From an uncultured Butyrivibrio sp. (lineage in GTDB: Bacteria; Bacillota; Clostridia; Lachnospirales; Lachnospiraceae), in NCBI GenBank assembly GCA_947169985.1, contig CAMVRW010000001.1, forward strand, positions 1 through 26,533: a stretch of DNA of 26,533 bases. Direction: 5' to 3'. Positions 16,663 to 24,690 of the stretch are shown piece by piece. Below the pieces are notes generated by a model, which had not been told where the DNA came from, did no database searches, and was given only the letters and a program-made list of their open reading frames with translations. Made by a program: the position numbers and the translations under genes. How positions within the stretch are numbered: position 1 is the stretch's first letter; every line of letters begins with the position of its first letter.

Positions 16663-16691
16663 TTGATTTAAGACAAAACCCATTATATCAT
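16663..16691 (+). promoter_or_regulatory. Probable glgCD promoter
   Basis: TTGATT (16663-16668) and TATCAT (16686-16691) are separated by 17 bases. The start would fall near 16698, leaving a leader of about 40 bases before the glgC ATG at 16739. Confidence 0.45.
16682..16687 (-). promoter_or_regulatory. Possible -10 element of the divergent glycosyltransferase gene
   Basis: Perfect TATAAT on the minus strand. I see no good -35 at 16-18 bases. It overlaps the glgC -10 candidate by two bases, so the two promoters may exclude each other. Confidence 0.35.
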
Positions 16692-16738
16692 AGAATAATA
16701 GGGTAAATCTACAAACTTCAAGATAGGGGGAACCATAA

Positions 16739-17881
16739 ATGGCTCAGAATGAAATGTTAGCTATGATCCTGGCTGGTGGTCGTGGAAGCAGACTTAAAGA
16801 TCTGACCACTAAAGTAGCCAAGCCGGCGGTTTTTTACGGCGGAAAATACAGGATCATCGACTTCCCACTGAGTAACTGCGCAAACAGCGGAATTGACGTT
16901 GTTGGTGTCCTTACCCAGTACGAATCAGTACTTCTAAACAGTTATGTTGCACAGGATGGCCGTTGGGGTCTCGACTCCAAGGACAGCGGTGTTTATGTAT
17001 TAACTCCTCGTGAAAAGGCCGACGAAGGTCTTGATGTCTACAGAGGAACCGCAGATGCAATTTCACAGAACATCGATTTCATCGATAACTACGATCCGGA
17101 GTACCTTCTTATTCTTTCCGGAGATCACATTTACAAAATGAATTATGCCAAGATGCTGGATTACCACAAAGAGATGAAGGCAGACGCTACTATTGCTGTC
17201 CGCCCTGTTCCCATGCGTGAAGCCAGCCGTTTCGGTATCATGAATACCGATGGCAAGGGTCACATTGTAGAATTCGAAGAAAAGCCCGCAAAGCCAAAGA
17301 GCAATCTTGCTTCAATGGGTATCTATATTTTCAGCTGGAAGCAGCTTCGTAAGCTCCTTGTTGAGGATATGAAGGATCAAAATTCAGATCATGACTTTGG
17401 AAAGAACATTATCCCTCAGATGCTTTCAGAAAAGAAGAATCTCATAGCTTATGAGTTCAAGGGATACTGGAAGGATGTAGGAACCATCGACTCCCTCTGG
17501 GAAGCTAACATGGACCTTCTCGATCCAAAGAATCCATTAAACCTCAACGATTCTTCATGGCTCATCTATACAGAAGACATCTCCACCCTTCCTCAGTACA
17601 TTGGCAAAGAAGCCAAGGTTAAGAAAGCCTACATCACACAGGGCGTAAGGGTTGAAGGAAATGTCACCAACTCAGTTCTGTTCACAGGCGCTGTTGTAGC
17701 TAAGGGTGCCAAAGTTACAGATTCAGTTCTTATGCCTGGTGCTGTTATTGAAGAAGGCGCTACTGTTACCAGAGCTCTTGTAGCTGAGAATGTCCGCATT
17801 GGCAAAAAGGCAAGAGTTGGTTCCAAGAACAGCGAAAATATAGAGCTTGTGGCAAAAAATATTAAAGGAGGTGCAAAGTAA
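16739..17881 (+). CDS. glgC: Glucose-1-phosphate adenylyltransferase, catalytic subunit
   Basis: This 380-residue ADP-glucose pyrophosphorylase makes ADP-glucose and pyrophosphate from glucose-1-phosphate and ATP, the committed step of bacterial glycogen synthesis. The nucleotide-binding signature LAGGRGSRL (11-19) is intact, followed by [19 protein letters not shown] (28-46), the SGDH catalytic aspartate D129, FEEKP (179-183) with the glucose-1-phosphate-binding Lys182, and [11 protein letters not shown] (242-252). The C-terminal third shows hexapeptide-repeat patterns of a left-handed beta-helix ([18 protein letters not shown] onward). The start has a GGGGG ribosome site. Its stop shares one base with the glgD start (TAATG), so the two subunits are translationally coupled. 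No glgA or glgB is in view. Confidence 0.95.
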   Translation: MAQNEMLAMILAGGRGSRLKDLTTKVAKPAVFYGGKYRIIDFPLSNCANSGIDVVGVLTQYESVLLNSYVAQDGRWGLDSKDSGVYVLTPREKADEGLDVYRGTADAISQNIDFIDNYDPEYLLILSGDHIYKMNYAKMLDYHKEMKADATIAVRPVPMREASRFGIMNTDGKGHIVEFEEKPAKPKSNLASMGIYIFSWKQLRKLLVEDMKDQNSDHDFGKNIIPQMLSEKKNLIAYEFKGYWKDVGTIDSLWEANMDLLDPKNPLNLNDSSWLIYTEDISTLPQYIGKEAKVKKAYITQGVRVEGNVTNSVLFTGAVVAKGAKVTDSVLMPGAVIEEGATVTRALVAENVRIGKKARVGSKNSENIELVAKNIKGGAK

Positions 17882-18999
17882 TGTCAGTTAAGGCTTTTGG
17901 AATAGTATCCTCCCCAGACCAGTCAATACATGTTGAGGGACTTCAGGACTACCGCCCTATCGGTGCTTTTTCATTCCTTGGAAGATTCCGTGTTATTGAC
18001 TTCCCTATCTCAAACATGAGCAACAGCGATATCAACCGTATTCAGGTTTATGTTCGCACCCGTCCCAGATCCATCGCTGAGCACGTAGGATCAGGAAGAC
18101 ACTACAACATCAACTCAAAACGTGGTAAGATCCAGCTTCTCTTTTCCGAGAACTCATCTTCCCGTTCCATCTATAACAATGATATTTCTGCTTACATGGA
18201 GAACCTTGATATCATCCAGCGTATGCATCAGGATTACGTTATCATCGCTCCAAGTTATATGGTTTACAAGCAGGATTATCGCCAGCTCCTTGATGCACAT
18301 GTTGCATCCGGCGCAGATGTTACACTTCTCTACCACAAGGTAGACAATGCCAGAGAGTACTTCAAGAACTGCTACACCATTTCAGTTAATAAGCAGAAGG
18401 GTGTTCAGTCAATTGAGAAGAACCTTGGTACAGCCAATTCCAAGAACATATTCATGGAAACCTACTGCATGAAGAGAGATGTCTTTGTAGAACTGGTTAA
18501 GGCTGCCAGCTGGACCTCCTCAGTTTACACACTTTCAGACATCGTAAACATCAAGTGCAAGGATATGGACGTAAGAGCTTATCAGCACAGAGGTTACTTT
18601 GCTACCCTCACCAGCTTGGAAGATTACTACAACGCTTCTATGGAGCTTTTGGATTACAACATCGCCAGCGATCTGTTCAGAGCAGAGTGGCCTATCTACA
18701 CAAGGACTACAGACTCCTGTCCTACTCAGTACTTTGACAGCTCAAAGGTTACAGGTTCCTTCGTAAGTAACGGCTGTAACATCGAAGGAAACATTGATAA
18801 CTCCATCATCGGTCGTAGCGTAGTTGTTAAGAAGGGGGCTGTTATCAAGAACTCCATCATAATGGCCTATGCTACCATTGAGGAAGGGGTTCACATTGAA
18901 AATGCCATCGTCGATAAGTGGGCACATATCATCCACGCCAAGAATATACGTGGTGAGGCAGATGCTCCGCTTTATATAAAACGACAGGATACACTGTAA
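17881..18999 (+). CDS. glgD: GlgD, non-catalytic partner of glucose-1-phosphate adenylyltransferase
   Basis: This 372-residue GlgC paralogue found next to glgC in Firmicutes forms a mixed enzyme with GlgC and modulates it. The core scaffold is kept (GRFRVIDFPISNMSNSDI near 34-51; hexapeptide region from about 290). The glycine-rich nucleotide loop is lost: the N-terminus reads [21 protein letters not shown], with no GGxGxRL. SGDH is replaced by APSYMVYK. These losses fit a subunit without its own catalysis. The ATG overlaps the glgC stop by one base, so translation is coupled. A long hairpin terminator lies downstream. Confidence 0.93.
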   Translation: MSVKAFGIVSSPDQSIHVEGLQDYRPIGAFSFLGRFRVIDFPISNMSNSDINRIQVYVRTRPRSIAEHVGSGRHYNINSKRGKIQLLFSENSSSRSIYNNDISAYMENLDIIQRMHQDYVIIAPSYMVYKQDYRQLLDAHVASGADVTLLYHKVDNAREYFKNCYTISVNKQKGVQSIEKNLGTANSKNIFMETYCMKRDVFVELVKAASWTSSVYTLSDIVNIKCKDMDVRAYQHRGYFATLTSLEDYYNASMELLDYNIASDLFRAEWPIYTRTTDSCPTQYFDSSKVTGSFVSNGCNIEGNIDNSIIGRSVVVKKGAVIKNSIIMAYATIEEGVHIENAIVDKWAHIIHAKNIRGEADAPLYIKRQDTL

Positions 19000-19107
19000 T
19001 CCTATACACATCGGCGTGATAACGGATTGCTCCACTGCGTTCTCGCAATCCTACGGACATTCGGAAATCGTGCCTTGCACTTTTTTCCTCATATCCGTTG
19101 TCGTCAT
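19000..19107. repeat. Intergenic stretch with nested inverted repeats after glgD
   Basis: There is no gene here. GGATTGC (19024-19030) pairs with GCAATCC (19045-19051). GTGATAACG (19016-19024) pairs with CGTTATCAC (19162-19170) across the terminator, at the end of the MCP gene. ACGGAT (19022-19027) is mirrored by ATCCGT near 19093. This is more symmetry than the terminator alone needs. It could be a dispersed repeat element or RNA structure. Confidence 0.4.
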
Positions 19108-19156
19108 AAAGTCAAAAAAGAGCGTACATGCAAGCATGTACGCTCTTTTCGACTTT
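19108..19156. terminator. Long bidirectional terminator between glgD and the Cache chemoreceptor
   Basis: Stem AAAGTC...AAAAGAGCGTACATG pairs with CATGTACGCTCTTTT...GACTTT around a CAAG loop (19131-19134), with a small internal loop. A-runs and T-runs flank the GC core on both sides. It fits two convergent genes. Confidence 0.88.
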
Positions 19157-19166
19157 TGACTCGTTA

Positions 19167-21236
19167 TCACTTAAGTTTAAACTTACCAACGATCTCACCC
19201 AGTGTTCCTGCTATCTCTTCCTGCTTGCTGGACATATCATTTACATTGGATACTACATCAGCTGCAGCCATTACAGAATCATTTACTCTGCTGGACAGAT
19301 CAGCTGTATCCTGTGTAGATTCTGCAATGTTCTGGATAGCCTTCGATACTTCTTCCATGGATGCTCTGATATTCTCAACCATCTGAGCAATGTTCTCTGA
19401 AGATCCTCCGAAGGAATCAGCATCTTCTCCATACTGTTTTGCCAGTCCAACGAACTTGTCGTAGTCAGGTGTAACAGTGTCTTTGATGAATCCAAGGAGT
19501 TCGCCGGATGAACTTGAAAGTGTTCCGAAAGCTTCCTGAACGCCGTCGATGGTATCTCTGATCTGCTCAACAGCCTCAGATGTGCTGCTGGCAAGTTTGT
19601 TGATCTCAGAAGCAACAACTGCGAAGCCCTTACCTGCATCTCCTGCTCTTGCAGCCTCGATTGAAGCATTAAGTGAAAGGAGGTTGATCTGGTCAGCTAT
19701 CTCAGCAATTGTATCTGCCAGAGTTCCAATCTGATCAACGATCTTAGCCTTTTCATTGGCCTCAACGAGATCAGCCTCTCTCTGCTCAGCAATAGAAATA
19801 GCATAGTCATGAGCCTGTCTGGACTGTTTCTCAATATCTCTTGCTCTGGTCTTGATATCAGCAGCCTCAGCGCTGGTCTTTTCTGTCTCAGCAGCCAGCT
19901 GATGAACAGATGCATTAACTTCTTCAACGGATGCATTAACCTGCTCTGTAGCAGCTCCGGAAGACATCATAGCATCGTTTACACCTGAGATATTGCCCTG
20001 GATGCTGGTGAACTGGTTTGACAGTTCATTGGCCATGCTGGCAAGTCCTGTGGACGTCTCAGATACCTGAACTGATCCATCAGAGATCTTACTGATAACA
20101 TCACGGTTACTCTCATACATGTTATTGAGGGAAGCAGACATCTGTCCAAGCTCATCCTCGTTCTTACTTACAATCTTATCAACTGTAAAGTCTCCACTTG
20201 CAAGTGATCCAGCAAATGCCTTAACATTGTTAATGCTCTTACTGATGCTCATTACAAATGCCCAAATGATAGCTGCGCCAATAAGAAGTGCTATTACACA
20301 GATGATAATGAGCTTTGTTGAAGCATTCTTAACAGGCTCCTCCAACTCGGAAATATTCATTCGGATTGCAAGGATCCAGTTTACGTCAGGTATAGTTACA
20401 TATGTAAGAAGAATGTTTTCACCATTCTCCATGAATGCACCCATCTGAGGTTGTTCTGAAGAGTTTGCAAGCATATTCTGTCCTGCTGCAGCCAGTGCGG
20501 CATTATCATCTTCTGTGATCTTAACACCATTTTGCACCTTAGCATCATCAAGGCAGTAAATATATGTACCAGTTGAGTCGATGAGCATTGCAGTTCCTGT
20601 CTTTCCAACAGAAATATTTCTAACAAGGTCTTCCATATTGGAAAGTTCCATATCTACAGTTACACATCCAATGAATGTGCCGTTATCATAGATAGGAGCA
20701 GAGCAACTGGCCATAATAGTTCCTGATGTAGGATCATAATATGGATTTGTCATCAGCGCCTGGCCCTCACCAAGAGCTTTGGCGTTGGTATAGTACTCCT
20801 GGTTAAAGTAATCATACTCAGCATTACTGTAATCCCAGGTTTCTACAATCTGTCCGCCATCCTTATACCAGTATGGTCCTATGTACATTTCATCTTTATT
20901 GAAAGTATAGGGTTCAAACCAGATACCTGATCCCAGAACGGAATCACTATTTGAAATGATCTTGCTGATGGTTCCCTTATAGCTGTCCATGGTTACAAAC
21001 TGATATGACGTCGATATCATTTCAGCTATGTCTACACATGAAGTTCTTACGCTCTCCAGGGTACCATCAACCTTGTTGGCATTTGCCAGTGCAGCCTGAT
21101 TCATCGTATCCGTGTTGGCAGTCTGAATTTCAGTGCTGATCTGATTAGCTGCCACATAGGTCAAAAGGATCATGGCAATAGCCATAATCGGCAGGATACA
21201 AAGGAGCATCTTTACTCGCAAGCTCAATTTTCTCAT
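19167..21236 (-). CDS. Methyl-accepting chemotaxis protein with double-Cache sensor
   Basis: This 689-residue chemoreceptor has a first membrane helix at about 8-30, an extracellular Cache-type sensor (about 35-300) and a second helix at about 307-330. A HAMP domain (about 331-385) and a long cytoplasmic coiled-coil signalling domain follow. The sensor has [10 protein letters not shown] (106-115), [11 protein letters not shown] and [37 protein letters not shown] (162-198), typical of dCache_1 domains that bind amino acids and other small molecules. The signalling tip reads [29 protein letters not shown] (517-545), which binds CheA/CheW. There is no CheR-tethering pentapeptide at the C-terminus. 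The ribosome site AGGAGAGGTGATC matches the 16S tail unusually well. Ligand unknown. Confidence 0.93.
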   Translation of the reverse strand: MRKLSLRVKMLLCILPIMAIAMILLTYVAANQISTEIQTANTDTMNQAALANANKVDGTLESVRTSCVDIAEMISTSYQFVTMDSYKGTISKIISNSDSVLGSGIWFEPYTFNKDEMYIGPYWYKDGGQIVETWDYSNAEYDYFNQEYYTNAKALGEGQALMTNPYYDPTSGTIMASCSAPIYDNGTFIGCVTVDMELSNMEDLVRNISVGKTGTAMLIDSTGTYIYCLDDAKVQNGVKITEDDNAALAAAGQNMLANSSEQPQMGAFMENGENILLTYVTIPDVNWILAIRMNISELEEPVKNASTKLIIICVIALLIGAAIIWAFVMSISKSINNVKAFAGSLASGDFTVDKIVSKNEDELGQMSASLNNMYESNRDVISKISDGSVQVSETSTGLASMANELSNQFTSIQGNISGVNDAMMSSGAATEQVNASVEEVNASVHQLAAETEKTSAEAADIKTRARDIEKQSRQAHDYAISIAEQREADLVEANEKAKIVDQIGTLADTIAEIADQINLLSLNASIEAARAGDAGKGFAVVASEINKLASSTSEAVEQIRDTIDGVQEAFGTLSSSSGELLGFIKDTVTPDYDKFVGLAKQYGEDADSFGGSSENIAQMVENIRASMEEVSKAIQNIAESTQDTADLSSRVNDSVMAAADVVSNVNDMSSKQEEIAGTLGEIVGKFKLK

Positions 21237-21480
21237 CTGATCACCTCTCCTAAAATAAATTGTTTACTCAATGACTGTAATTATTATTAATATTCAGACA
21301 TCATCTTTATTGTACTATATTTCGGCATGAATCAATCTAAAAAAAGTATAAAATAAGTTAATATTAAATAAATGTGGTTTAATGTTTATCAATATTTAAT
21401 ATTCTAGTTTACGTTTTTTCCTTCTGTGCTGTGTTAAAATTATTCTGTATCTATTCTTACTAATAGAAAGGAAGAACTGT
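21237..21480. promoter_or_regulatory. Divergent promoter region between two chemoreceptor genes
   Basis: This AT-rich 244-base region has no gene. On the minus strand GCCGAAAT (21319-21326) resembles the -10 of motility sigma factor SigD/sigma-28 promoters (GCCGATAT), though the matching -35 is poor. On the plus strand TGTTAAAAT (21432-21440) is an extended -10. AATATTAAATA (21360-21370) and TATTTAATATT (21393-21403) form a perfect 11-base inverted repeat with 33-base centre spacing. Confidence 0.45.
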
Positions 21481-22941
21481 ATGAACGCTGAACAATACAA
21501 AAGAGCCAATAACAGCAGTTTCTATGTTACCCTTGTTATTCTTATATCCGGAATGCTGATGACATTTTTTTCCATGGTCACAAATGGTATTACCCCGGGA
21601 AGAATAGTTATCATTGTAGCTGCAATAGTAGCCGGCTTAATGATAACAGTAGGAAACTTCAAATTCAGTACTGTAAAAAAGGGTTCCATAATCATTATGG
21701 GCGGTGCTACTATCTTCTATTTCATACTCCTTTTGGCCGAGGATAACATCGCATACTTTGCATTCGGACTTCCCATTTTGATCTGTTCTATCATTTATCT
21801 GAATGTAAAGCTTTGTAAGAGCGGAATTGCAGCCATCATACTTTCCTATACAATTACCTGTATAAAGACCTATGTCATTACAGGGACTCTGGACATGTCT
21901 CATGTACCTGCGTTTGTGACACTGGCTCTTGCTTTCATAGCTTGCCTTTATACAGTAACTCTTTTAACAAGGTTCAACACTGAAAATAATGAAGTGATCA
22001 CCAAGAATGCAGAGCAAACCCTCGAAACAGGAAATGCCATGGCTGATATAGCTAATACCATTACCGACCTGTTCAATGAGTCTCAGGAAGAAATGGTTGC
22101 CCTCCAGCAGATCATGGCTGCCCAGCACTCCGGAATGCAGGACATTGCCAGCAGTATGGAGAGTACAGCTCAGGCAGTTACGATACAGGCTCAAAGAGTT
22201 CAGCAGATTCAGGAAGAGACCTCTGCTACAGAGCAGCATAGAAAAGAAATGACAAAAGCTTCTGAGAACGCTCAGAAAACAGTTCAGGAAGGTGTACAGG
22301 TTATCGGAGACCTTAAAGCAAAATCTCAGGATGTTGCCAGAACCAGCCAGGTAACTGTAGAAACCACTCAGGCTGTTATCAACAAGGTTGAAGAAGTTCA
22401 GAAGATCGTTGGTTCTATTATGTCCATATCAAAGCAGACAAACCTTCTTGCCCTTAATGCCAGCATTGAGGCAGCTAGAGCCGGTGATGCAGGAAAAGGA
22501 TTCGCCGTTGTTGCTAACGATGTCCGTGAGCTTGCAGCTGAAACCAATACCGCTTCCACTGAGATCACAAGTATTATCAACGAACTTACTGAGGATGTTC
22601 AGAAAGCCATGGCTAGTATCGATGATACCGTTGCTTCTGTTTCTGAACAGAACGAGATGATAGAATCCGTTGGCGAGAACTTTGACAGCATCAATGATAA
22701 CGTTACAGAGATGCTCTCACGCTTTGCTGAAATTGGTGAAGGTATGAAGTCCATTGCCGCTTCTACTACCGAGATCAACGACAGTATTTCCAATCTTTCA
22801 GCTACCAGTGAAGAGGTTGCTTCCCTTTCAAATGAGGGTGTTAAGTCCTCCGACGATGCTGTTGAAAAATTCGGAGAATTTAAGACAATTCTCGGTAACA
22901 TTTTCCAGCAGGCTAACAAACTTAAAGATATGCAGGAATAA
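21481..22941 (+). CDS. Methyl-accepting chemotaxis protein with six-helix membrane sensor, no HAMP
   Basis: This is a 486-residue chemoreceptor. About six hydrophobic segments (near 14-33, 41-57, 69-86, 92-108, 113-133 and 143-163) form an integral-membrane input with no sizeable outside domain. The signalling domain begins directly at about 170 without a recognisable HAMP. The conserved tip is [32 protein letters not shown] (about 321-352). Helices before and after the tip are coiled coils rich in Glu, Gln, Ala and Ser with methylation-like patterns. AAGGA lies 8 bases before the ATG. With no periplasmic sensor, it may respond to membrane state, a lipophilic ligand or an internal cue. It is divergent from the Cache receptor. 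A strong terminator follows. Confidence 0.92.
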   Translation: MNAEQYKRANNSSFYVTLVILISGMLMTFFSMVTNGITPGRIVIIVAAIVAGLMITVGNFKFSTVKKGSIIIMGGATIFYFILLLAEDNIAYFAFGLPILICSIIYLNVKLCKSGIAAIILSYTITCIKTYVITGTLDMSHVPAFVTLALAFIACLYTVTLLTRFNTENNEVITKNAEQTLETGNAMADIANTITDLFNESQEEMVALQQIMAAQHSGMQDIASSMESTAQAVTIQAQRVQQIQEETSATEQHRKEMTKASENAQKTVQEGVQVIGDLKAKSQDVARTSQVTVETTQAVINKVEEVQKIVGSIMSISKQTNLLALNASIEAARAGDAGKGFAVVANDVRELAAETNTASTEITSIINELTEDVQKAMASIDDTVASVSEQNEMIESVGENFDSINDNVTEMLSRFAEIGEGMKSIAASTTEINDSISNLSATSEEVASLSNEGVKSSDDAVEKFGEFKTILGNIFQQANKLKDMQE

Positions 22942-22969
22942 TAATACAATAGAAAATATGATTTTTTAT

Positions 22970-22999
22970 CCCGGAGGCAGTCCTGTCTCCGGGTTTTTT
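22970..22999 (+). terminator. Rho-independent terminator after the second chemoreceptor
   Basis: CCCGGAGGCA (22970-22979) pairs with TGTCTCCGGG (22984-22993) around GTCC, with one G-T wobble, followed by six T residues (22994-22999). Confidence 0.92.
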
Positions 23000-23033
23000 A
23001 TGGCCCTACGGAATAAATTTTCGAAATTTTTAA

Positions 23034-23073
23034 TACTTTTATGTAATTTATTTGCATAAAAGTACGATATAAT
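23034..23073 (+). promoter_or_regulatory. Promoter with overlapping perfect palindrome before the 57-residue gene
   Basis: TATAAT at 23068-23073 is a perfect -10; the -35 region (about 23045-23050) is a poor match. TACTTTTATG (23034-23043) and CATAAAAGTA (23055-23064) form a perfect 10-base inverted repeat with an 11-base spacer, covering the -35 region and ending 3 bases before the -10. That is the position of a repressor operator. Confidence 0.5.
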
Positions 23074-23075
23074 AG

Positions 23076-23110
23076 TTAGTAGTAGAGAACATCTGCTTCT
23101 AAGTTTTTTT
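23076..23110 (+). promoter_or_regulatory. Attenuator-like hairpin in the leader of the 57-residue gene
   Basis: TTAG, AG and AGA on the left pair with TCT, CT and CTAA on the right (one T-T mismatch, one G-T pair) around GAACA, followed by seven T residues. The predicted RNA start near 23080 would remove part of the left arm. It may instead stop read-through from upstream. Confidence 0.3.
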
Positions 23111-23138
23111 ACAATTTATGAAAGGAGGAAGAAAGGGT

Positions 23139-23312
23139 ATGACAGCAACATGTGATGTCAAAATGGAAGTAATGGACTGCATTCTCCATGATTGTGAAAA
23201 TGAATATTATCCCGATCCTGAGAAAGTAGCTCATATTACCGGTCTGCCATTGGGGGTAGTTTTTGATTTTCTTATCGAACTGAAAAACCAGGGTCGTCTC
23301 GGCAAGCACTGA
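23139..23312 (+). CDS. Small HTH-like protein, 57 residues
   Basis: This is a small hypothetical protein. A frame opens earlier at 23118, but that ATG has no ribosome site. AGGAGG (23123-23128) lies inside that extension and serves the ATG at 23139, giving 57 residues. The C-terminal part (about 26-53), DPEKVAHITGLPLGVVFDFL, has the spacing of a helix-turn-helix followed by a helix (IELKNQGRLGKH), like a minimal winged-helix DNA-binding domain. Three Cys (5, 14 and 19) with His17 near the N-terminus could bind a metal or be redox-active. The palindrome at its promoter would suit autoregulation. I do not recognise the family. Confidence 0.65.
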   Translation: MTATCDVKMEVMDCILHDCENEYYPDPEKVAHITGLPLGVVFDFLIELKNQGRLGKH

Positions 23313-23365
23313 TAACTTGCTCTCAAATAGAATGGAGAATAAAATGCAAGACTCAAACCAGTATT

Positions 23366-23400
23366 AAAGGTCCTATGCTAGATACAGCATAGGACCTTTT
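23366..23400. terminator. Bidirectional terminator between the 57- and 83-residue genes
   Basis: A perfect 14-base stem AAAGGTCCTATGCT (23366-23379) with AGCATAGGACCTTT (23386-23399) and a 6-base loop, A-rich on the left and T-rich on the right, lies between two convergent genes. Confidence 0.9.
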
Positions 23401-23427
23401 CTTATCTTCTATTTAGTTTTAAATTTT

Positions 23428-23679
23428 TTACAACATCTCTACAGGCTCATGTGAAAAGTCTGCTTTTCCGTCGTTATAAAGCTTCCTGACAAACTCAATG
23501 GCTCTCTGCCCCGATTCCTCGATCGGCACGTTCTGGCTATAGATGTACTCAATCTTATCCCCACTTGTCAGAACGAAATTGATCTGAGTTCCGATGATCT
23601 TTCCATCACCAACGTCCATAGGTTTAACCTCAACAGAGCTAACTTCTTTCAATACACCCTCATTAAAAAGAACTACCAT
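23428..23679 (-). CDS. Hypothetical protein, 83 residues
   Basis: This small soluble protein has no signal peptide and no membrane helix. The start at 23679 is supported by AGGAGG closely upstream on the minus strand. The sequence alternates beta-like stretches (EVSSVEVKPMDVGDGKIIGTQINFVLTSGDKIEYIYSQ, 12-49) with one helix (SGQRAIEFVRKLYNDGKA), suggesting a small beta-sheet plus helix fold. It is transcribed alone, convergent with the 57-residue gene and divergent from the lipoprotein gene. I do not recognise the family and assign no function. Confidence 0.7.
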   Translation of the reverse strand: MVVLFNEGVLKEVSSVEVKPMDVGDGKIIGTQINFVLTSGDKIEYIYSQNVPIEESGQRAIEFVRKLYNDGKADFSHEPVEML

Positions 23680-23749
23680 CGATTAACCTCCTGTCAAAAA
23701 GTTGTATTTCTTTTATTCTATCACTAATTAATTGTTATTGCGATATTCT

Positions 23750-23778
23750 TTGGCTAATAGGCTATTTTATGCTATACT
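23750..23778 (+). promoter_or_regulatory. Promoter of the 260-residue lipoprotein gene
   Basis: TTGGCT (23750-23755) and TATACT (23773-23778) are separated by 17 bases. Transcription would begin near 23785, about 55 bases before the ATG. Confidence 0.55.
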
Positions 23779-23838
23779 ATCCATTGTGTTACGAGATTTG
23801 TAACAATTTAAATTAAGCTAATAAGGAACTAATATATC

Positions 23839-24621
23839 ATGAATTATATAAAGAAATTTACCGCCGTAAGCCTTTCTATTCTTCTTGGTGCTTCTGCCCT
23901 GACAGGATGCGGAGCAAGCGATAAAAGTGCCGTAAAAGAGGCTTCTGAGGGCTTTATGGATGCTATCAAGAATAATGACAAGGACGGCATCAACACCTGG
24001 TCTGACAGTGAAGTTGCAAACGGATACTTTGTTTCCCTGTTTGATGCTGATTACCTGGAGGAGCAACTTCTTACAAGTCTTAACAATCCTACTCTGGAAG
24101 AGGATACCGTATCAAGACTTGATGACTTCTACAAAAAATATGAAGCTATGATGGAGGAATATGAAGTTACCGAGGTAACTGTAGGCAAGGATGGCACAGC
24201 CACGGCCCAGGTTACCATGAAGACAAGCTTCCCCTTCGATGTAGTTACCAGCGACGAAACCTCAGCAAAATTCAATGAGGCCTCTCAGACCTACAACAGT
24301 GAGAACCAGGACGAGCTGCTAAAGCTCAGTGAGGAACAGGGATCAGACGCGGCAGTTTCCAAAGCCTATAATGATCTTATCCTTATTGCAGTAGATACCT
24401 ATGAAGAAGCAATGGATGCATCAGATTTTGTTGTATATAAGCTTGTACTTAACCTTGCTAAGAACGAAGAAACCGGTTCCTGGTATGTAACCAGCGTTCA
24501 GAGCTACGACAGCTCAGTTGCCGGCACAGGAGCTCCGGCTACCAATACCAACACATCCGCCACTGAAGTCAGCACTACAGACGTATCTGTTGAAAGCAAC
24601 ACGGAAGCTTCCAGCAACTAA
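23839..24621 (+). CDS. Secreted lipoprotein of unknown function with Ser/Thr-rich tail
   Basis: This 260-residue protein has a clear lipoprotein signal: MNYIKK, a hydrophobic core, and L-T-G-C with the lipidated Cys24. The mature part (about 30-225) begins with a helix (KEASEGFMDAIKNNDKDGI), a layout seen in many small Firmicute lipoproteins with cystatin- or NTF2-like folds, and has beta-rich stretches (EVTVGKDGTATAQVTMKT). The last 30 residues are a low-complexity Ser/Thr/Asn/Ala tail, perhaps a wall-spanning or glycosylated region. The ribosome site is weak (AAGGA about 11-13 bases upstream). There is no enzyme motif and the family is not recognised. It probably sits on the outer face of the membrane. 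Confidence 0.85.
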   Translation: MNYIKKFTAVSLSILLGASALTGCGASDKSAVKEASEGFMDAIKNNDKDGINTWSDSEVANGYFVSLFDADYLEEQLLTSLNNPTLEEDTVSRLDDFYKKYEAMMEEYEVTEVTVGKDGTATAQVTMKTSFPFDVVTSDETSAKFNEASQTYNSENQDELLKLSEEQGSDAAVSKAYNDLILIAVDTYEEAMDASDFVVYKLVLNLAKNEETGSWYVTSVQSYDSSVAGTGAPATNTNTSATEVSTTDVSVESNTEASSN

Positions 24622-24642
24622 ATACCCTTTCTATTATATGAT

Positions 24643-24673
24643 AAGAGCCAGACCTTTCGGCCTGGCTCTTTTA
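24643..24673. terminator. Bidirectional terminator between the lipoprotein and the flavoenzyme gene
   Basis: AAGAGCCAG (24643-24651) pairs with CTGGCTCTT (24662-24670), the stem continuing as CC/GG after a mismatch, around a TTTC loop. T residues follow on the right and A/T-rich DNA lies on the left, between two convergent genes. Confidence 0.85.
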
Positions 24674-24690
24674 TATTGCTTATATGCTTA

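Noticed and set aside
21237..21480. c-di-GMP riboswitch before the chemoreceptor genes
   Set aside because: I looked for the conserved GEMM core motifs in the leaders and found none.
23118..23138. Longer N-terminus for the 57-residue protein
   Set aside because: No ribosome site before it. The codons of the extension are the ribosome site of the ATG at 23139.
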